Positions 54,115 to 64,000 of a stretch of 64,000 nucleotides of DNA are shown piece by piece. The notes beneath the pieces were generated by a model. It saw nothing but the letters and a program-made list of their open reading frames with translations. It was not told where the DNA came from and ran no database searches. The translations under genes and the position numbers were made by a program. This stretch comes from Mesorhizobium sp. ORS 3324. Lineage in GTDB: Bacteria; Pseudomonadota; Alphaproteobacteria; Rhizobiales; Rhizobiaceae. The stretch is from contig LM655194.1 of the NCBI GenBank assembly GCA_000824825.2, positions 112,939-176,938 on the forward strand. The letters are read 5' to 3'. Within the stretch, counting starts at the first letter, position 1, and each line of letters opens with the position of its first letter.

Positions 54115-55143
54115 ATGCGCGCATTGCAACTTATCGAGGACCGCCGCCTTGAAACGGTGGACCTGCCGCCTCCCCCGCCGCCTTCGCTCGGCGAAGTGAC
54201 ACTCCGCATCAGGGCGGTGGCGCTCAATCATATCGATGTCTGGGGCTGGCGCGGCATGGCCTTCGCCAAGCGCAAGCTGCCGCTGGTCGTCGGCGCCGAA
54301 GCCTCGGGCGAGGTCGAGGCCGTCGGACCAGGCGTCTCCAATCTCCTGCCGGGACAATTGGTGTCGATCTATGGCGCGCGCACCTGCGGGCTTTGCCGCG
54401 CCTGCCGCGAAGGCCGCGACAATCTTTGCGAGCACGTGTCTGGCGTCCACGGCTTCCACCTCGACGGCTTCGCGCAGGAAAAGATCAACCTGCCGGCCCG
54501 CCTTCTTGTGCCCGCTCCGCCCGGTGTGTCCGAGATCGGCGCCGCGGTCGCGCCCGTCACCTTCGGCACGGTCGAGCACATGCTGTTCGACAATGCGAAG
54601 CTGGAGCCCGGCGAGACCATCCTCGTCCATGCCGGCGGCTCCGGCATCGGCACCGCCGCCATCCAGCTTGCCAAGCGCATGGGCTGCACCGTCATCACCA
54701 CCGTCGGCTCGAACGACAAGGTCGAAAAGGCGAAGGCCCTCGGCGCCGACCATGTCATCAATTACCGCGAGGACCGTTTCGAAGGCGTGGTGCGCAAGCT
54801 GACCAAGAAGAAGGGCGTCGACGTGGTGTTCGAGCATGTCGGCGCCGATACCTTTGCCGGCTCCATGCTCTCGTTGAAGCGCGGCGGCCGCCTCGTCACC
54901 TGCGGCTCGACGTCGGGCGTGTCGACGCAGGTCAACCTGATGCAGCTCTTCCAGCAGCAATTGAAGCTGCTCGGCTCCTTCGGCTGCCGCATGGAGAACA
55001 TGGCCAATGCCATGCAGAAGATGGCAGCCGGCCTCGTCGCTCCGGTGATCGACACCGAAGTCGGCTTCGACGACATCGACGCCGCGCTGAAGCGCATGGA
55101 AGGCCGCGACGTCTTCGGCAAGATCATCCTGCGCGTTTCCTAA
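54115..55143 (+). CDS. zinc-type alcohol dehydrogenase/quinone reductase-like protein of the VLCFA cluster
   Basis: A 342-residue medium-chain dehydrogenase/reductase (Adh2XL-like). N-terminal lobe with VALNHIDVWGWRGM, structural zinc cysteines CGLCRACREGRDNLCEH, and cofactor motif HAGGSGIGTAAIQLAKRMG. In related clusters the partner is thought to reduce the enoyl or keto chain. ATG 54115 is chosen; an upstream frame from 54052 overlaps fabF1XL. Substrate role is inferred from the cluster. Confidence 0.88.
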   Translation: MRALQLIEDRRLETVDLPPPPPPSLGEVTLRIRAVALNHIDVWGWRGMAFAKRKLPLVVGAEASGEVEAVGPGVSNLLPGQLVSIYGARTCGLCRACREGRDNLCEHVSGVHGFHLDGFAQEKINLPARLLVPAPPGVSEIGAAVAPVTFGTVEHMLFDNAKLEPGETILVHAGGSGIGTAAIQLAKRMGCTVITTVGSNDKVEKAKALGADHVINYREDRFEGVVRKLTKKKGVDVVFEHVGADTFAGSMLSLKRGGRLVTCGSTSGVSTQVNLMQLFQQQLKLLGSFGCRMENMANAMQKMAAGLVAPVIDTEVGFDDIDAALKRMEGRDVFGKIILRVS

Positions 55144-55159
55144 GGCAGAGGGTCGCAAG

Positions 55160-56134
55160 GTGCTCAAGAAAGCCCGCCGGGACTTCATGTTCCGCTACGG
55201 CCGGCGGCTGCGCCAGATGGAGCACTGGCTGGTGGCGCGCCTCGCTATGGCGATCATTGGTCTGCTGCGTCTTTTGCCGCCCGACCGTGCGCTCAACTTC
55301 GCCGACCGCATTACCCGCCGGATCGGGCCGCTGATGGGACGGCATCGTGTGGCGGTCAACAATCTGCGGCTGGCCTATCCGGAAAAGAGCGATGTCGAGA
55401 TCGAGGCCATCGCGTCGGACATGTGGGGCAACATGGCCCGACTGGCGGCAGAATACATCTTCCTCGACGCGCTGTTCGACTTTGATCCTAACGCGACAAA
55501 ACCAGGCCGGGTCGAGGTCCGCGGCATCGACCATTTCGTCGAGATCGCCGGCGAGAAGAAGCCGCACATCCTGTTCACCGGCCACCTCGGCAATTTTGAG
55601 CTGCTGCCGGTGGCGGCCGCCACCTTCGGCATGAACATAACGGCGCTCTTTCGCCCGCCCAACAATCCCTATCTTGCCGACTATATCCACTCGACCCGGC
55701 GCTCGACGATGGGCGGCCTGCTGCCCTCTTCCACGGGCGCGTCCTTCGCCCTTGCCGCCATCCTGGAGAAGGGCGGCAATATCGGCGTGCTGGTCGACCA
55801 GAAGTTCACCAACGGCGTCGAGACGACTTTCTTCGGCCGCCCCTGCCAGAGCAATCCGGTGCTGGGCATGCTCGCCCGCCACTATGACTGCGACGTGTAT
55901 CCCGCGCGCTGCGTCAGGCTGCCGGGAAACCGGTTCCGCCTCGAGATCGAAGACAAGCTCGACCTGCCGCGCACCGAAAGCGGCAGCGTTGACGTTCACG
56001 CCACCACGCAGCTCCTGGCCGACGTCGTCGAGCGCTGGGTGCGCGAGGATCCCGGACAGTGGATGTGGTTCCACAAGCGCTGGGAGATGAGCGGCCGGCG
56101 CCGCAGGCGCGCGGGGGCCAAGAAAGCCGGCTGA
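55160..56134 (+). CDS. lpxXL: lipid A acyltransferase LpxXL
   Basis: A 324-residue HtrB/LpxL-superfamily acyltransferase that places the very-long-chain fatty acid on lipid A. It has an N-terminal membrane-associated helix (LVARLAMAIIGLLRLLPPDR), the catalytic HX4(D/E) motif HLGNFE, then RPPNNPYLADYI and the VLVDQKFTNGVETTFFG segment. The start is GTG. It is the last gene of the acpXL cluster; hairpins follow. Confidence 0.93.
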   Translation: MLKKARRDFMFRYGRRLRQMEHWLVARLAMAIIGLLRLLPPDRALNFADRITRRIGPLMGRHRVAVNNLRLAYPEKSDVEIEAIASDMWGNMARLAAEYIFLDALFDFDPNATKPGRVEVRGIDHFVEIAGEKKPHILFTGHLGNFELLPVAAATFGMNITALFRPPNNPYLADYIHSTRRSTMGGLLPSSTGASFALAAILEKGGNIGVLVDQKFTNGVETTFFGRPCQSNPVLGMLARHYDCDVYPARCVRLPGNRFRLEIEDKLDLPRTESGSVDVHATTQLLADVVERWVREDPGQWMWFHKRWEMSGRRRRRAGAKKAG

Positions 56135-56159
56135 CCTCCGGGCGGCTTGACCGGCCGAC

Positions 56160-56225
56160 CGGGCGAGTGCGCCGACGATCAGCATACTCGCCCGAAAGAA
56201 AGCCGCGGAGATCGCTCTCCGCGGC
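56160..56225. terminator. two hairpins downstream of lpxXL
   Basis: First hairpin CGGGCGAGT (56160-56168) with ACTCGCCCG (56186-56194); second, perfect 10-bp stem GCCGCGGAGA-TCGC-TCTCCGCGGC (56202-56225). No T-run follows, so rho-independent function is uncertain, but the position between convergent genes fits. Confidence 0.55.
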
Positions 56226-56259
56226 GTCCTCGATTTGCCCGCTGCGAGGCGGGACTGTA

Positions 56260-57095
56260 TCAGCCCCCTACGAACGGCAGGATAAAGTTCGGCCGGTAAG
56301 TATCCATCGTTGCGCCGTTGCGGTCCTCGTCGAGGAGCGAGTTGGAGCCGAAGCTTGCCCGCAGGCCGATCAGGTATTTGTGGACGTTCAGGTGGCCAAA
56401 GGGTTCCGACAAATGGTCGAGTTGATAGCGCCCGAACACGGCGAAAGGCGTGCCGGAAAACCGGTATGTGGCCTGGAGTGCCGCCGTGACCGTGTCGAGA
56501 TGTTCGCCGCTTGCTGAAAGGCGCGAGAAACCAAGTTCGCCATCGAAGCGGAGATTCTCCTGGGCGAAGTAGCGGATCACGCCACGGCCACCCCAATCGT
56601 CCAAGTGTTCGGACGAGCCGCTGGCGCGGAGTTGACCGTAGTAGACCTGGCGTAGAGCGTCACGTTGCCGAAATAGGCCTGGGCCTCCGGGCCGACCGAG
56701 AAGCTGTAGAGGTCCGAGCTGCCAAGGTCCCCGCCATAGCCGGTAATGGATGCGAAACCACCCAGCGCGTACGCGTTGGGATCGCGCCAGTAGCCGTGGA
56801 CAGCGCCGCCGTAGCCGGAAAAATTGAGGCCGTGCCCCCAGATCGAGTCGACGAACGCGTCTGCCTGGACATTCCACCGTGAATCGATCGGGAAATTGAC
56901 GCGACCGGTCCCGCCTGCTCCGGTGAAATCTATGTGATTCCCTCCCGCTGCGACGCGGATGCCGCCAAGATAGGCTTCGACGTAGCCGGAGATATGCGGC
57001 TGTGCGAGTTCCTGGTCCAGAACAACCGGCACGTCCGCAGCGAAAGCCGAAGTCGCCGTTGCCGCAATCGCGGCGCCGAGAAGAAAGCGATGCAT
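56260..57095 (-). pseudogene. frameshifted outer-membrane beta-barrel protein gene
   Basis: The N-terminal part reads from ATG 57095 (RBS GGGGA, signal peptide FLLGAAIAATATSAFA, then GYVEAYLGGIRVAAGGNHID and further strands) and goes out of frame near YFGNVTLYA. The other frame carries on at once with QVYYGQLRASGSS and ends with alternating barrel strands (YLIGLRASFGSN) at 56260. One missing base around 56648-56653 accounts for the break. It is either a recent pseudogene or a sequencing error. An intact protein would be about 278 residues, a porin-like or surface-antigen barrel of unknown role. Confidence 0.75.
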
Positions 57096-57291
57096 AATAA
57101 TCCCCAAGCCGTTAAAATTGACAATTCTTGCTTATCACTGTCGTGTCATGCAAACCAGCTTCGGCAATACTGTGAGCCGGCGCATATCGTTGTTTTCAAA
57201 GCATGTGCGACATTGCTGCAACGCTCCGACATCGGCTGGCGCGCAGGCAGCAATTAGCGCCTGCGACTTCGGCGAGCCCCTCCGGCCCGTT

Positions 57292-57723
57292 TCAGTTGGC
57301 CACGACGATTCGCGTGTTGCCGTAGCCGACTTCCCTAACCATCGCATAGAAGGTCGCGGCATTGGCTGTGTGGAGACGCACGCAGCCATGCGAGGCCGGA
57401 CGCCCGAGATATCTCACCGCGCCGGTGCCGTGGATGGCGTAGCCGCCGTGGAAGAACACCGAATAAGGCATCGGCGAATTGTCGTATTTGCGCGAGTACC
57501 ACATCCGCGCCGTCCATTGCGGCCGGTAGCTGCCGCGCGGCGTGAAGTAGCCCTTGCGGGCCGTCGACACGCTCCAGCGGTAAAGCACCTGGCCGTATTT
57601 GCTAACGGTCATCGTCTGCGTCGACACGTCGATATTCGCGATCAGTGTCGCCGCCCGACTTGCCATCGACGTGCCGAGCAACGTTGCTGACAGCACGGCT
57701 GCCATGAGAACGGACTTTTTCAT
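57292..57723 (-). CDS. L,D-transpeptidase (YkuD family)
   Basis: A 143-residue periplasmic enzyme that cross-links peptidoglycan or attaches proteins to it. A signal peptide (KKSVLMAAVLSATLLGTSMA) is followed by the YkuD domain with VFFHGGYAIHGTG and the catalytic ASHGCVRLHTANA (Cys, His). ATG 57723 with GAGGGG upstream is preferred over the long frame to 57951. Small single-domain forms like this are common in multiple copies in rhizobia. Confidence 0.92.
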   Translation of the reverse strand: MKKSVLMAAVLSATLLGTSMASRAATLIANIDVSTQTMTVSKYGQVLYRWSVSTARKGYFTPRGSYRPQWTARMWYSRKYDNSPMPYSVFFHGGYAIHGTGAVRYLGRPASHGCVRLHTANAATFYAMVREVGYGNTRIVVAN

Positions 57724-57981
57724 GCGATCAAACCCCTCAGATTGCCCCCTGCCATCACGCGGTTTTCTTTCCATCGTTTTGCCGGCAGGTGCGTTAAATA
57801 CCACACACTCGTTGACGAAAACGCCAATCCAATGCGGCGAATTTGAACGATTTTCCCGCCATAGTTGCCGTCGCGACACGCACCCTCGACGGTTTAGCCT
57901 GTTGAGCCTGGGCGGATCATTGATTGGTTGTGGGCAAGAGGCAGCTTGCAAAAGCAGCGCGTTGCTTCTTCAATCCATCGG

Positions 57982-59259
57982 ATGAATGAACGACTCCTGC
58001 GCGCCGTCGATGACCGGATCGACGACCTGGTGGCGCTGACCGCAGACCTGATCCGCTTTCCGACCGTCAATCCACCCGGCGAGGCCTACCGGCCATGCGC
58101 GGAATTTCTCGGCGCGCGCCTCAAGAAGCTCGGCTTCGAGACCGAGTTCATCCGCGCGGAAGGGACGCCCGGCGACACCGACCGCTACCCCCGCGTCAAT
58201 GTCGTGGCTCGCTTCGACGGCCGCTCGCCCGGCGCCTGCGTCCACTTCAACTCGCATATCGACGTCGTCGAGACGGGCGACGGTTGGACCGTCGATCCTT
58301 TCGCCGGTCTGGTGAAGGACGGCCGGGTCTATGGCCGCGGCGCGTGCGACATGAAAGGCGGGCTTGCGGCTTCCGTCATTGCCGCCGAAGCCTTCATGGA
58401 GGTCTATCCCGACTTTCCCGGCGCCATCGAGATATCGGGCACCGTCGACGAGGAATCCGGCGGTTTTGGCGGCGTCGCCCATCTGGCGAAGCTCGGCTAC
58501 TTCTCAAAGCCGAAGGTCGACCACGTCATCATTCCCGAGCCGCTGAACAAGGATCGCATTTGCCTTGGCCATCGCGGCGTCTGGTGGGCCGAGATCGAGA
58601 CCAAGGGCGAGATCGCACATGGCTCGATGCCGTTCCTCGGCGACAATGCGGTGCGCCACATGGGAGCCGTGCTGCAGGCCTTCGAGGACGAGCTCTTCCC
58701 GGCGCTCGACCGGAAGCTGACGCGCATGCCGGTCGTGCCCGAGGGCGCCAGGCGCTCGACCATGAACATCAATTCCATTCACGGCGGCCAGACCGATGAT
58801 TTCCGGCCGGGGCTGCCGTCGCCCAATGTCCCCGATTGGTGTCGGCTGACCATCGACCGCCGCTTCCTGCTCGAGGAAGACATTGCGACGGTCAAGGGCG
58901 AGGTGGTCGGCATCCTGGAACGGCTGAAGCGCGAGCGGAAGAAATTCGATTATGAAATCCGCGACCTGATGGAAGTCCTGCCGCTGATGACCGAGCGCGA
59001 CGCGCCGGTGGTAAAGGCCGTCGCGAAAGGCATCATGGAGATCTTCGACCGCGAGCCGGACTATGTGATTTCGCCAGGCACCTACGACCAGAAGCATGTC
59101 GCCCGCATCGGCCACCTCTACGATTGCATCGCCTACGGCCCCGGCATTCTCGATCTTGCCCATCGGCCGGACGAATGGGTTGGCATCGCCGACATGGTGG
59201 AATCGGCCAAGGTGATGGCGATCGGTCTTAATGTGCTGCTGCGCGGCACAACCGGCTAA
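57982..59259 (+). CDS. M20 family metallopeptidase (ArgE/DapE type)
   Basis: A 425-residue zinc amidohydrolase. Metal site motifs are VHFNSHIDVVETG (His, Asp), GRGACDMKGGLAAS (Asp) and VDEESGGFGG (catalytic Glu), and a late Glu/His region completes it. The dimerisation domain carries GEIAHGSMPFLGDNAVRHMG. It removes an acyl group or cleaves a peptide-like substrate. It stands directly upstream of a Dpp-type importer with which it is probably coexpressed, so it likely processes the imported compound. Confidence 0.9.
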   Translation: MNERLLRAVDDRIDDLVALTADLIRFPTVNPPGEAYRPCAEFLGARLKKLGFETEFIRAEGTPGDTDRYPRVNVVARFDGRSPGACVHFNSHIDVVETGDGWTVDPFAGLVKDGRVYGRGACDMKGGLAASVIAAEAFMEVYPDFPGAIEISGTVDEESGGFGGVAHLAKLGYFSKPKVDHVIIPEPLNKDRICLGHRGVWWAEIETKGEIAHGSMPFLGDNAVRHMGAVLQAFEDELFPALDRKLTRMPVVPEGARRSTMNINSIHGGQTDDFRPGLPSPNVPDWCRLTIDRRFLLEEDIATVKGEVVGILERLKRERKKFDYEIRDLMEVLPLMTERDAPVVKAVAKGIMEIFDREPDYVISPGTYDQKHVARIGHLYDCIAYGPGILDLAHRPDEWVGIADMVESAKVMAIGLNVLLRGTTG

Positions 59260-59378
59260 GGCGCAAAAAAACATTTCTCGCAGCGCGATCCGTCAGCACG
59301 AAACACAATTTACTCGCGCGCCAAATCACGCTTCTATCCGCCGGGTTTGCGCAAATTCGAGCAGATGGGAGTTCAGCG

Positions 59379-60857
59379 ATGAAATTGTGGAAGACCATTC
59401 TGGCCGCGGCTGTGCTGTCGCTTGGCGCTGCCGCGTCGGCATTTGCGGCGCGCACCGACCTCGTCATCGGCATCCCGCTCGAACCCCCTCATCTCGACCC
59501 GACCGCGGGTGCTGCCGCCGCGATCGACGAGGTGCTCTACGCCAACGTTTTCGAAGGTCTCACCCGTATCGGCCCTAACGGCGAGGTGCTGCCCGATCTC
59601 GCCGAAAGCTGGACCATCTCGGATGACGGCAAGACCTACACCTTCAAACTGCATACCGGGGTGAAATTCCACGACGGCAGCGACTTCAGCGCCGACGACG
59701 TGAAATTCTCGTTAGACCGCGCCCGCGCCGACAATTCGGTCAATGCCCAGAAGGGCCTGTTCGCGCAGATCGACAAGGTCGATGTCGTCGATCCGGCCAC
59801 CGTCAAGGTGACGCTGAAGAACCCGCAAGGCTCCTTCCTCTACAATATGGGCTGGGGCGACGCGGTGATCGTGTCACCGAAATCGGCGGAAACCAACAAG
59901 GAAAAGCCGATCGGCACCGGCCCCTTCAAGTTCCAGAATTGGGCCAAAGGCTCGGCGATCACGCTGGTGAAGTCGGATAATTACTGGGGCGCCCCGGTTG
60001 CGCTCGACAAGGTCGAGTTCCGCATCGTGCCTGACGCAGCCGCCGCCGTCCCGGCGCTGCTTTCCGGCGACATCCAAGCCTTCCCCTTCTTCGACCCTGA
60101 CAGCGTCTCCCAGGTCAAGGGCGACCCGCGCTTCCACGTGGTGATCGGCTCGACCGAGGGCGAGACCATCCTGGCGATCAACAACAAAAAGCCGCCCTTC
60201 GACAAGCTGCAGGTGAGACAGGCGATCTCCTTCGCGCTCGACCGCAAGGCGATCATCGACGGTGCTTCGGCCGGCCTCGGCGTGCCGATCGGCTCGCATA
60301 TGTCGCCCGCCAGCAAGGACTATGTCGACCTCACCGGCCTCTATCCGCACAATGTCGACAAGGCCAAGGAACTGCTGAAGGAGGCTGGTCTCGAAAAAGG
60401 CTTCAAGGCGACGCTGAAGCTGCCGCCGCCTACCTATGCGCGGCTTGGCGGCGAGATCATCGCCTCCGAGCTGCGCGAGGTCGGCATCGACCTGGAGATC
60501 ATCCCGGTCGAATGGGCGCAATGGCTGGACCAGGTCTTCACCAAGAAGGACTATGACCTGACCATCGTCTCCCACACCGAGCCCAACGACATCGATATCT
60601 ATTCGCGCAAGGACTATTACTTCAATTACGACAACCCGACCTTCGACAAGATCATCGCCGAGCTCAACCTCACCTCTGACGAAGCCAAGCGCAAGCAACT
60701 GCTTGGCGAAGCGCAGAAGATCCTGGCCGACGACGCCGTCGTTGGCTTCCTATACGAACTGCCCAAGGTCGGGGTCTGGGACGCCAAGCTCCAGGGTCTG
60801 TGGGAGAACGCCCCGATCCAGGCCAACGACCTCACCAAGGTGAAGTGGACGGACTGA
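59379..60857 (+). CDS. ABC transporter substrate-binding protein (peptide/opine type)
   Basis: A 492-residue periplasmic solute-binding protein of family 5 (DppA/OppA). The signal peptide (TILAAAVLSLGAAASAFAA) precedes DLVIGIPLEPPHLDPTAGAA, the typical family 5 opening. GVKFHDGSDFSADDVKFSLD and PIGTGPFKFQNWAKGSAITL follow. The lobe structure is complete. It precedes two permeases and a double ATPase in the same direction. Confidence 0.93.
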   Translation: MKLWKTILAAAVLSLGAAASAFAARTDLVIGIPLEPPHLDPTAGAAAAIDEVLYANVFEGLTRIGPNGEVLPDLAESWTISDDGKTYTFKLHTGVKFHDGSDFSADDVKFSLDRARADNSVNAQKGLFAQIDKVDVVDPATVKVTLKNPQGSFLYNMGWGDAVIVSPKSAETNKEKPIGTGPFKFQNWAKGSAITLVKSDNYWGAPVALDKVEFRIVPDAAAAVPALLSGDIQAFPFFDPDSVSQVKGDPRFHVVIGSTEGETILAINNKKPPFDKLQVRQAISFALDRKAIIDGASAGLGVPIGSHMSPASKDYVDLTGLYPHNVDKAKELLKEAGLEKGFKATLKLPPPTYARLGGEIIASELREVGIDLEIIPVEWAQWLDQVFTKKDYDLTIVSHTEPNDIDIYSRKDYYFNYDNPTFDKIIAELNLTSDEAKRKQLLGEAQKILADDAVVGFLYELPKVGVWDAKLQGLWENAPIQANDLTKVKWTD

Positions 60858-60886
60858 CGGTCGGCGCGATCGCCTGATTGCCTCCC

Positions 60887-61834
60887 ATGACCGCCTACCT
60901 CCTAAAGCGCCTGATCATCGCGGCCAGCACGCTGGTGCTGGCCTCGATGGTGGTGTTTGCGGTGATGGAGATCCTCCCCGGCGATCCGGCGCGCCTGATG
61001 CTGGGCTTCAATGCCGGCGCCGACCAGGTCGAGCAGTTGCGCAACCAGATGGGACTGAACGCGCCGCTTGTCCCGCGGTATCTGCATTGGGCGGGCGGAC
61101 TGCTCAGCCTCGATTTCGGCCGCTCCTATACCTATTCGGTTCCCGTCATCGATCTCGTCCGCGAACGTGTCGTCGTCTCTCTGCCGCTGGCGCTGATCGC
61201 GCTGGCGCTGTCGACAATCATCGCCGTTCCGGTCGGCGTGTTTTCCGCCAGCCGGCAAGGCCGGGCCGGCGATGCGCTCGCCATGGGTGCCGCTCAGCTT
61301 GGCGTCGCGGTGCCCAACTTCTGGTTCGCGCTGATGCTGATCTATCTGTTCGCCGTCTGGCTGCGGCTGGTGCCGGCCGGCGGTTTCCCAGGTTGGGGCG
61401 CCGGCATCTGGCCGGCGGTGAAATCACTGCTCCTGCCGGCCGTCGCGCTGGCGCTGCCGCAGGCGGCGATCCTGGCGCGTGTCGCCCGCTCGGCGCTGAT
61501 CGAGGTGCTCAACGAGGACTATATCCGCACCGCCCGTGCCAAGGGCCTGCCCTACCGCGCCGTGCTGTGGCGCCACGCGCTGCGCAACGCCATGATCCCC
61601 GTGCTCACCATTCTCGGCCTGCAATTCGCCTTTCTGCTCGCTGGCACCATCATCATCGAGAATGTCTTCTACCTGCCGGGGCTCGGCCGGCTGGTGTTCC
61701 AGGCGATCAACCAGCGCGACCTGATCGTCGTCGAGAGCGTCGTCATGCTGCTCGTTGCAGCCGTTATCATTGTGAATCTGCTGGTCGATTTCTCCTATGC
61801 CGTCGTCGATCCGCGGCTCAGAGGCCGGCAATGA
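60887..61834 (+). CDS. ABC transporter permease, DppB type
   Basis: A 315-residue permease with six transmembrane helices: LLKRLIIAASTLVLASMVVF at the N-terminus, then the DppB-family linker NQMGLNAPLVPRYLHWAGGL. The EAA loop is EVLNEDYIRTARAKGLPYRA. It overlaps the next permease by ATGA. ATG 60887 is preferred over TTG 60878. Confidence 0.93.
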   Translation: MTAYLLKRLIIAASTLVLASMVVFAVMEILPGDPARLMLGFNAGADQVEQLRNQMGLNAPLVPRYLHWAGGLLSLDFGRSYTYSVPVIDLVRERVVVSLPLALIALALSTIIAVPVGVFSASRQGRAGDALAMGAAQLGVAVPNFWFALMLIYLFAVWLRLVPAGGFPGWGAGIWPAVKSLLLPAVALALPQAAILARVARSALIEVLNEDYIRTARAKGLPYRAVLWRHALRNAMIPVLTILGLQFAFLLAGTIIIENVFYLPGLGRLVFQAINQRDLIVVESVVMLLVAAVIIVNLLVDFSYAVVDPRLRGRQ

Positions 61835-62696
61835 CGATGCGCGTCGACCTGCCCGAGGAAACGCTTGCCGGCGTCCTGGCCAAGGCCTTCGGCAACCGTT
61901 CCTTCCTGATCGGCTTCGTCATCACGCTGCTCGTGGCCGCGGTCGCGCTGCTTTCCTTCGTCTGGACGCCCTATGACGTGACCAGACTGGTGATCGCCGA
62001 CAAGGCGCTGGCGCCCGCGGCGGCGCATTGGTTCGGCACCGATCACTTCGGCCGCGACATCCTGTCGATGATCATGGTCGGAGCACGCAATTCTATCGCC
62101 GTGGCGCTGGTGGCGGTCGGCATCGGCATGGGCGTCGGCGTGCCGCTCGGCGCCTTTGCCGCGGCGCGCGGCGGCATCGCCGACGAGGCTCTGATGCGCG
62201 TCAACGACCTCGTTTTCGCTTTCCCGGCGCTGCTCTCGGCGATAATGATTACCGCGATCTTCGGCCCCGGCGCCGTCAACGCCATCATCGCCATCGGCAT
62301 CTTCAACATCCCGGTTTTTGCGCGCGTCGCCCGCGCCGGTGCGCTGGCGATCTGGCCGCGCGAGTTCATCCTCGCCGCGCGCGCCGCCGGCAAGGGCATG
62401 ACGCAGATCTCTGTCGAGCACATCCTGCCTAACATAGCGACACTGCTGCTCGTCCAAGGCACGATCCAATTTGCGCTGGGCATCCTCGCCGAGGCCGGGC
62501 TTTCCTATGTCGGCCTCGGCGCGCAACCGCCGATGCCGAGTTGGGGCCGCATGCTGTTCGACGCGCAGACGCGCATGGTGACGGCGCCCTGGATGGCGAT
62601 CTTTCCGGGCATGGCGATCGTCGTCACCGTGCTCGGGCTCAACCTGCTCGGCGACGGCATCGCCGACATCCTCGATCCGAAATCGCGGCGGCGGCG

Positions 62697-62700
<4 letters not shown>
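61831..62700 (+). CDS. ABC transporter permease, DppC type
   Basis: A 289-residue partner permease. DppC features are the N-terminal helix FLIGFVITLLVAAVALLSFV, the motif HWFGTDHFGRDILSMIMVGA, the EAA loop PREFILAARAAGKGMTQISV and GLSYVGLGAQPPMPSWGRML. It overlaps both neighbours by ATGA, so the operon is tightly coupled. Confidence 0.93.

Positions 62701-64000
<1,300 letters not shown>

Overview
The window looks like chromosomal DNA of an alphaproteobacterium of the order Hyphomicrobiales (Rhizobiales), most likely Mesorhizobium or a close relative. The reasons are uniformly high GC, a RirA-type iron regulator, an hmuPSTUV haem-uptake operon, the acpXL-fabF-fabF-adh-lpxXL cluster that builds the very-long-chain acyl group of rhizobial lipid A, a PutA/PutR pair, and several copies of rhizobial intergenic palindromes. 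The genus is inferred from gene content, not from an alignment.

Region by region: 0.3-5 kb is a more accessory stretch, with an AraC regulator, two small unrecognised genes of lower GC, and a membrane-anchored coiled-coil protein built from 49-residue tandem repeats. 5-12 kb holds small stand-alone genes (His/Gly-rich secreted protein, FKBP isomerase, zinc-ribbon protein, cupin, AhpD-like protein, two SRPBCC proteins, CutC, GNAT, acyltransferase 3). 12.4-16.3 kb is a coxS-coxL-coxM molybdenum hydroxylase operon whose two gaps each contain a hairpin made of simple repeats. 16.5-19.8 kb is a FIST / hybrid histidine kinase / NarL-type regulator signalling module. 19.9-28 kb holds fumarylpyruvate hydrolase- and maleylpyruvate isomerase-like enzymes, a DUF4262 gene, an alcohol dehydrogenase, a MocR regulator divergent from a DMT exporter, a MaoC protein, a phasin-like protein and a DUF445 protein.

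28-36.9 kb is an iron/haem island: rirA, hmuV-U-T-S-P on the minus strand, and on the plus strand a TonB-dependent haem receptor, a TonB-like protein and an IsdG/HmuQ-type haem monooxygenase. Boxes of the form TGA-N9-TCA (RirA/IRO-like) lie upstream of rirA and in the hmuP/receptor divergent region. 36.9-48.9 kb is central metabolism: PutA with its divergent PutR regulator, a MauG-like dihaem peroxidase with a FixH/YtkA-like partner, a KDG-kinase-like sugar kinase, aldose epimerase, succinate-semialdehyde dehydrogenase, an AEC transporter and a histidine phosphatase.

The most unusual part is 48.8-51.1 kb. A ribbon-helix-helix regulator with a 16-bp palindrome at its start precedes two abutting, non-canonical tRNA-like sequences and about 350 bp of hairpin-rich DNA. 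These lead directly into a slipin (SPFH) gene, which is closed off by a palindromic repeat and a strong terminator. This tRNA-like/slipin unit is the best candidate here for an undescribed system. 51.2-56.1 kb is the lipid A very-long-chain fatty acid cluster, apparently without the usual fabZ. 56.2-57.7 kb holds a frameshifted outer-membrane barrel gene and an L,D-transpeptidase. 58-64 kb is an M20 peptidase followed by a Dpp-type peptide ABC transporter whose fused double ATPase runs off the end of the window.
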